Positions 58,413 through 64,000 of a stretch of DNA of 64,000 bases are shown here, piece by piece; the stretch's first letter is position 1; the number at the start of each line of letters is the position of its first letter. A program made the position numbers and the translations under genes. Below the pieces are notes generated by a model. It did no database searches, had not been told where the DNA came from, and was given only the letters and a program-made list of their open reading frames with translations. The stretch spans positions 328,121 to 392,120 of the forward strand of contig JAGFNQ010005265.1 in NCBI GenBank assembly GCA_024364735.1, given 5' to 3'. This DNA comes from Boesenbergia rotunda (lineage: Eukaryota > Streptophyta > Magnoliopsida > Zingiberales > Zingiberaceae).

Positions 58413-61400
58413 AATAAGATTATAGATTATGTTATGTAAACATGGTACTGTTAGAATGTAGATTGAAACTATTCATACTAAATAGTAGCAATTTCTTAAG
58501 GGAACTTAACATCAGTCATATATCATGCAGAATGAAGCAAGTACCAATAAAATTTTGGTCCTTAAGTCATATAACTCTCATAAAGCATAGAAAAATAGTA
58601 TGTCATGAGATTTGATATTGAATGGCAAACCAAAAACGAAGCAAAATGCTCAGATGTCATCACTGCGTTGAAACCAACTATAGGCACCAAGGAAGCTAAC
58701 AGTGTTCTAAAAACCACCTACAAAGGCACAGTAATGTTATGTGACAAAAGTGTCACCTCTTTATTAAAAATAAAACATTTGATGTATTAGAACTAAATGA
58801 CAGCTTAAAGAAAAGTAGCAAACATTTGATGTATTAGAACTAAATGACACAATCAAACAAGGAAAGAAAATGAGTTTCAGAAGGTTCCCTACCAGAAATT
58901 CCATGTTCTGATGTCCTGTTCACCAAAGAAGAGAAGATTTTGTCAAGAATGAAACAATTTAAGAGGCCGGAGCTACAATTATGTGCAAGTTAAATTATTA
59001 AGATGCATTCACAAAACCATCGTGGGTCCTAAGGAAGAATCATTGGCATTGGATCAATAGTTTTGACTTACTTTTCTTCTGTTTTGTTGTCTCCTTCAGC
59101 AACTGTACCACTTGCTGAACTAGAAAAGCAAAGCTTACTCTGGAAATTGACATGAAAAAATCAACAATTTTAAAAATAACTAACTTAAGAGAACTTCAAA
59201 CAACAGGGAGAGTATCGTTAATCAAGAAACTGCATCTGGAAAAAAGAAAGAGCCTAAGAGGCTCAGAAGAGTCAGAACACAGGTTACCAAAACTAAAGAA
59301 GCATCATATAGTGTATACGAGATGATAATGTAGAAGCATCATATAGCATATACGAGATGATAATGTAGTCCAACAAATATTGAGACCATTAGACAAGAAA
59401 CTCCGGTCGATATATGAATTCTGCATATGAACAAATCCAAAGTAAGCACGGATCTTAAATAAGAATGCATATGAATTCAGCAAACAATTCAGATGCAAGA
59501 GTTGATGATGCCAAATTTAAAGTGAAAAAGAAGCTTCAAATAATCCAATAAAAAAAGAAGCATAATAAAACCAAAAAATTCACTAATACAGTGACCAAAT
59601 AGTATACAAGGATAATCGATCAAAGACAAGTATTTAATATTCTAATTTTGAAGTCCAAGGAATTCCCAGACAAGACAAATAAAAGCTCACAGGTATGACT
59701 AGTTTGTTGGATAAAAAAGATAACGCAATTTTATATGACCAGTAGCATCATGTAACGTTATATAATAGCATGGGCTAAGAAATTTTGAGATAGCATGCAT
59801 TTAGTGGACTTCTATAACTATTGAACAATAGAACTTACTAATGCATATACATAACGACTGAAAGGCCCATCTGTAAAGCTGTTCCACGACATATAAAACT
59901 GATATGCAAAAAGAAGACACTTTGATCATGAGATACAAGAGACAGTCTGGGATCAGAATCATTTTCGACATTTAGTAAGCTTTTAAACATCAAGACATCA
60001 TTCTGAAAAATAATCCTTCACAAAAAGATAGAAAGCAAAGGTAATATAACTAACAAGTAACAAACCAATTATCCTTTTCAATTACTTACCTCTAAGTTTG
60101 TGGCCCCATAGTGAGCTCACACCATTTGCCTTGTGTGCTGCAAAAGTAGATAAGAAAGATATATAAGCTTAAGGAAAATGTTGAGAGAGAAGATATTGCC
60201 TTTAATAGAATGGAATAAGTGGAGGATAGACAATATTTTTAAAACTCAATGCTTTTGCAGATGTAATCGAAATAAGAAAAAACTAAGAATAATTAACAGA
60301 TAAAAATTAAATGGATAGGCAAATAGCTGGCACAAAATTCTCAAGTCAAAACTAATAGTAACTTACCTCACCTACGCGTATAGAACTTGATTAGCCCATA
60401 ACTCACAGTGAAGAACTTGATTAGCCGGCCAGAGAACATTTGATTGTCTGTAGCTTCGTAAATCTGAAAAACCTGCACAGATCAACATGCAATTCAATCA
60501 GATTAAAATGAAGAATAAAGGCTATATCAGTATAAAAATTGGGATAATCGAGTGTGATAGTTTCTCTTTTTTGACTGAAATGGCAAAAGCTTATTACACT
60601 TTGTCAGTCTCCTTTTAGAAATTGCTCAAGGTCATCCTGGAAGATTTGAACGAACCAGAAGGTGGTTGCAGTGGTAATCAGGTTGTATACAAAATTTAAA
60701 TCAGAATAAAATAGTAACTAGTCGACTTGCAATGCTGACAGACACATCCAACTAAATAATGATGGCATCTACCAGTAGTAACACAAATAAAACCCATTTA
60801 TCTCCTAATCTTGGTAGGTGCTTTCATAGAGAGCATGCATGCAGAAGGTTTAGCATGAAATCTTCTGGGGAGGTATTTTCTTGTTCATTGCTGAATTCAG
60901 CTCCCCCTATCAGGATCAATAGCAAGGCATAAGCATCACAGATTTAGGATCAATAGCGAGCTACTTGTATGCACTTGGTGAGCATATAAACATTGGGCCT
61001 CATTCCAACAGCTAACCATTTGACAGATTTTAGACACCGACCAATTTACCCAGTGGATGGGCAAAAATCCTGACAAATGCAAAAGAAAATTCCAATTTGG
61101 GTTTTCATATTTTTTTTAATTATTTGAAAATTTAGGGATATACCATATAGGAAATATATATATATATTATACATTAGATAGTCTTTGATTGATGCACAAA
61201 AAAACAGAATTATTTTTCTAGAAAATTTTGGGTTTTGCATACGGATAGTTTTGATAATTCACATCCTTCCAGGTCACCCCTAAGTTAATCAAGCATCTTG
61301 ATCACTACCCATAATCATGAGTTATAGTGTTGTTTAAGCAATTGCACACTTTTTCATAAACATGAGACATATACTGAAAATTTGAGCAAAGAGACTGGTT

Positions 61401-61548
61401 AGAAAGAAAACTAGATTAATGTGATATACAGAAGATCAATTTCAATTATTTTTTTTTTGCTAGATTGACATTATTACAAGAATTAGATTCACAGAAGTAT
61501 CAAGCTTAGAATTTCGAAAAACACATTGCCAATTAGAAATGGGCATAC
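58413..61548. other. CACTA interior without a recognised gene; possible further exon-like pieces
   Basis: Minus-strand stretches with splice-like edges occur at about 58890-58930, 59060-59125, 60095-60145 and 60368-60480. The last encodes VFQIYEATDNQMFSGRLIKF and contains a short duplicated GAACTTGATTAGCC. I cannot assign them to a protein. The rest is AT-rich with no LTR or TIR recognised. Confidence 0.45.
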
Positions 61549-62270
61549 CTACAAACTCCCCCTTTCCAAGGGAAAGCAGAGGGCAGAAAGAAGCACCAAT
61601 GTTATGCGATCTTGGAGCTAATTTGAGAGAACACAGTAGAGTTAAGTATCCTTGAACTTCCAGAGCGACGCTGTAAAATGAGGCATAAATTAGTTGAATA
61701 AAGATGATTGTTCAACTGGATGTTGATATAGGGCCAAGGAAAAACCACTAATGACCTGAAGAAACAAATATTTCCATCACGGGCACAGGCAAGAAGTACA
61801 GGTCCTCGTGCAACAAATGAGAATGTACGATATTGTACAGTTGTAATTGGAGATTTACTCCTGATACTTCGATTCTTATGAGACCTAGATATTGCTCCTG
61901 TATGAGAGTTGACTTTAACAGAGTATATACATCCCTGTGATTTTTCACTCAAATAATTATTTTTTGCAATTAAATTGTATTTGAGAAATGTATTTAGTTC
62001 ATGTGCATCAGAGCACAACCTGAGCATCACCAGCAAAGAGATGTTGTCCAGTGTGATCATTGTCCATAGCGGTTATCTCATTGTCAAATAGAAGTTTAGT
62101 AACAACATGTCCAGTGCTAAAATTGAGCTCCTGAGCCACAAAAGAGGGTCAATCAAATAATAAATCAAAGAAAGCAACCAAACATTATTTATAAAAAATA
62201 GATGTAGGAAATGGAAACTTACGTTGATTTCTTTGTTCCCATTTCCAACAGAAAGCAAGTTGTTATTCAC
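61549..62270 (-). pseudogene. WDR13-like gene fragment (four consecutive exons)
   Basis: Minus-strand exons are 62223-62270 (VNNNLLSVGNGNKEIN), 62020-62130 (ELNFSTGHVV..FAGDAQ), 61756-61934 (GCIYSVKVNSHTGAISRS..GNICFF) and 61549-61670 (VALEVQGYLTLLCSLKL..CPLLSLGKGEF). All have GT-AG borders, and the phases join without shifts into about 152 residues. The blocks and their order match the C-terminal half of WDR13, a WD40-repeat protein: VNNNL, the GDAQG turn, VTTVQYR-like, CPLLS. The expected N-terminal exons and the final SED..NKLQGH..VIVW exons are not found nearby. The reading frame is undamaged, so capture may be recent or expressed as a chimera. It could also be a partial copy of a host locus continuing elsewhere. 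Confidence 0.8.
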
Positions 62271-62767
62271 CTACAATACCCAGCAAAGAACATGCATAAC
62301 AAGGATGGAATATAATATACGAGGATACAATTTGATAATTGTGACTGTATGAGTAACTTTCTGATTTCAAATGGGAACAAGACTTGTCCTTCCAAAGAGT
62401 TCCATATGGGGACAGTACATGTTTTATTATTCTTCCTGGAACTCGGTAAGAAGGAACAAATTGCAATAACTTAATAGATAACATAAAAATTACAATAGAG
62501 ATTTTAATAACTCGATACAACTTGGTGTCCTGACGTAAATATTCTTATTGAAATAAATATATATACACAGAAGTAAAGCCAGGGTAAAAAAAACAAAGAA
62601 TAAGTTGCAATTTATGAAAATACAATGAAAATTACACAACAATCTCAAAAAAAAAAAAAAAAGCTGAAATCCTTTGAATATTTCAAAAATCATTAATTTC
62701 TACATCTCTCTATTTATTAAACACTGGGAATCTGAAAGTAGCATACATTCCATTTCAGAAACTCTTA
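62271..62767. other. Unassigned DNA between the WDR13 fragment and the terminal repeat element
   Basis: A minus-strand ORF (62263-62520) overlaps it without a recognisable domain. I see nothing else. Confidence 0.5.
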
Positions 62768-64000
62768 GGGTGCATTTGGTTCACATAACCAAGGTTATGG
62801 GGAATAAAACATAACCTAATATTGTTTCGTTAAATTTAGATAATCAAAGAAAATCTTGTTTGTTTGAAGGTAATAGTATATAATCTAATGTAATATTTTA
62901 CCATATTGCCCATTAGTTTAAAATTAAGGATTATGATAATATATGTTTATTTATACTAAACATAAAAAAAGTAAGGTAATATTTTGTATTAAATTTATTT
63001 AGTTTATCCTATTTATAATTTATTTAATTTAATAAAATTTAATTAAAATACTAATTTTTTTAAAAAAATTATTTATCGCCCGACCGCCACCGATCGTTCG
63101 CCGGTGGTCGCCGGTTGCCGGCGGTCGCCGGCCAGTCACCGGCGGCGGCCGACGGTCGCCGGCCGGTCGCCGGCCGCGGTCGCCGGTCACCGGGCGGCGG
63201 TCGTTGGTCGCCGGCAGGAGGTCGCCGGTCGCCGGCAGGAGGTCGCCGGTCGTCGGCCGGCGGTCGCCGGTCGCCGGCCGGCGGCTGTCGCCGGTCGCCG
63301 GCCGGCGGCGGCCGCCGGTCGCCGGCCGGCGGCGGTCGCCGGTCGTCGGCCGGCGGCGGTCGCCGGTCGCCGGCCGGCGGCGGTCGCCGGTCGCCGGCCG
63401 GCGGCGGTCGCCGGTCGCCGGCCGGCGACGGTCGCCGGTCGCCGGTCGGCGGCGGTCGTCGGTCGGCGGCGGTCGTCGGTCGGCGGCGGTCGCCGGTCGC
63501 CGGCCGGCGGCGGTCGCCGGTCGCCGGCCGGCGGCGGTCGTCGGTCGCCGGCCGGCGGCGGTCGTCGGTCGCCGGCCGGCGGCGGTCGCCGGTCGCCGGC
63601 CGGCGGCGGTCGCCGGTCGCCGGCCGGCGGCGGTCGCCGGTCGCCGGCCGGCGGCGGTCGCCGGCCGACGGCGGTCGCCGGCCGGCGGCGGTCGCCGGCC
63701 GACGGCGGTCGCCGGCCGGCGGCGGTCGCCGGTCGCCGACGGTCGGCGGAGGGGCTGCGGTCGTCGGTCGGTGAGTCGGCAACGAGTTGTAATTTAGTTA
63801 ATTATTAGGGATATTTTTATCTTAAAATATAAATATTAAGGGATAATTTGGGAAAGAAAAGTTCCTTAACCCCGGAATCAAGAAAAACCTCCGTTTTCCT
63901 TGGTTATCCAATTCCTGGTTTATGCCCCATTTGATGACGTTTTGCTGATGTGGCGGTAATACTGCATTACTTGGGAATTGATGATAATCTAAACCAAACA
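62768..64000. mobile_element. Non-autonomous DNA transposon-like element carrying a minisatellite
   Basis: The left end GGGTGCATTTGGTTCACATA and the complement of the window's last bases (TGTTTGGTTTAGAT) look like a diverged inverted pair of the GGGTG-TTTGGTT type, common in plant Tourist/Harbinger or hAT MITEs. TTA precedes the left end. The right end lies at or just beyond 64000. AT-rich arms flank a GC-rich core. Confidence 0.5.
63080..63780. repeat. 21-bp GC-rich minisatellite
   Basis: About 33 units of GGCGGTCGCCGGTCGCCGGCC and variants occur here (G/C near 85 percent, judged by eye), in sharply AT-rich flanks. The unit is a multiple of three and lacks stops, so long Arg/Gly/Ala/Ser-rich or Pro/Arg-rich ORFs open in several frames on both strands. 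None is a credible gene. Confidence 0.92.

Larger units (their letters stand above)
57162..62767. mobile_element. CACTA transposon end with captured gene fragments (far end not identified)
   Basis: The terminus CACTACAAGAAAAAAG is the classic CACTA (En/Spm) inverted-repeat end, preceded by CTA as possible 3-bp TSD. It is followed by subterminal repeats (57180-57465). No transposase is recognisable. The following 5 kb hold minus-strand exon fragments of two host genes. The matching CTTGTAGTG end was not found in the window, so the right boundary given is only where the next repeat begins. Confidence 0.72.

Noticed and set aside
60368..60480. Exon of a third captured gene (VFQIYEATDNQMFSGR)
   Set aside because: It has plausible splice borders but I cannot assign it to a family, so it is mentioned only as exon-like.
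63069..63808. Several overlapping 190-240 residue ORFs on both strands
   Set aside because: They are translations of a 21-bp minisatellite whose unit has no stop in several frames. There is no domain and no gene structure.

Overview
The window is nuclear DNA of a flowering plant. The support is abundant LTR retrotransposons, GT-AG introns, an R2R3-MYB gene, a PRE/ILI-type bHLH gene, and hAT and CACTA transposons. A monocot is plausible because Sirevirus-like copia elements dominate, but the sequence does not settle this. Only two host genes are supported: the 3' part of a subgroup-1-like R2R3-MYB (10672-11396), whose upstream exons fall in or beyond a 500-N gap, and an apparently intact two-exon 92-residue non-DNA-binding bHLH (37768-38150). 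Almost everything else is transposable element, mostly nested and decayed.

Region 1-10171 (+ strand): the 3' end of a copia element (RT/RNase H, then a 3' LTR at 2588-5856 that is split by a solo LTR with TSD TTTGC). It abuts a broken 5' LTR (5857-7514, itself split by another LTR), a PBS and gag remnants. After the gap comes the MYB gene. Region 12761-35972 is one minus-strand copia element with TSD CTTTG. It was blown up to 23 kb by two insertions. The first is a solo LTR at 16498-27387 (TSD TATAG) that holds copia B, which in turn holds another solo LTR (TSD CTATT). The second is a gag-only element at 29275-34670, one of whose LTRs holds a GC-rich hAT MITE.

Region 35973-41524 is the gene-bearing island: the bHLH gene, a hAT relic with an 8-bp TSD, and a MITE. 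Region 41525-51745 is element G on the minus strand (3' LTR, accessory gene, pol). Its integrase region is interrupted by element F on the + strand (5' LTR, PBS, gag, no pol, accessory gene). The F accessory gene is cut by a CACTA end at 57162. The DNA behind that end carries minus-strand exon fragments resembling GCN1 and WDR13. The window ends in an AT-rich MITE-like element containing about 690 bp of a 21-bp GC-rich minisatellite.

The most interesting pattern is that elements C, F and G each carry a dense array of short palindromes in their LTR upstream region, and a second array of the same palindrome class inside the element. In F and G the internal array lies directly upstream of a homologous accessory gene that has an 11-nt first coding exon. 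This suggests, but does not prove, a matched cis-element/accessory-protein system.
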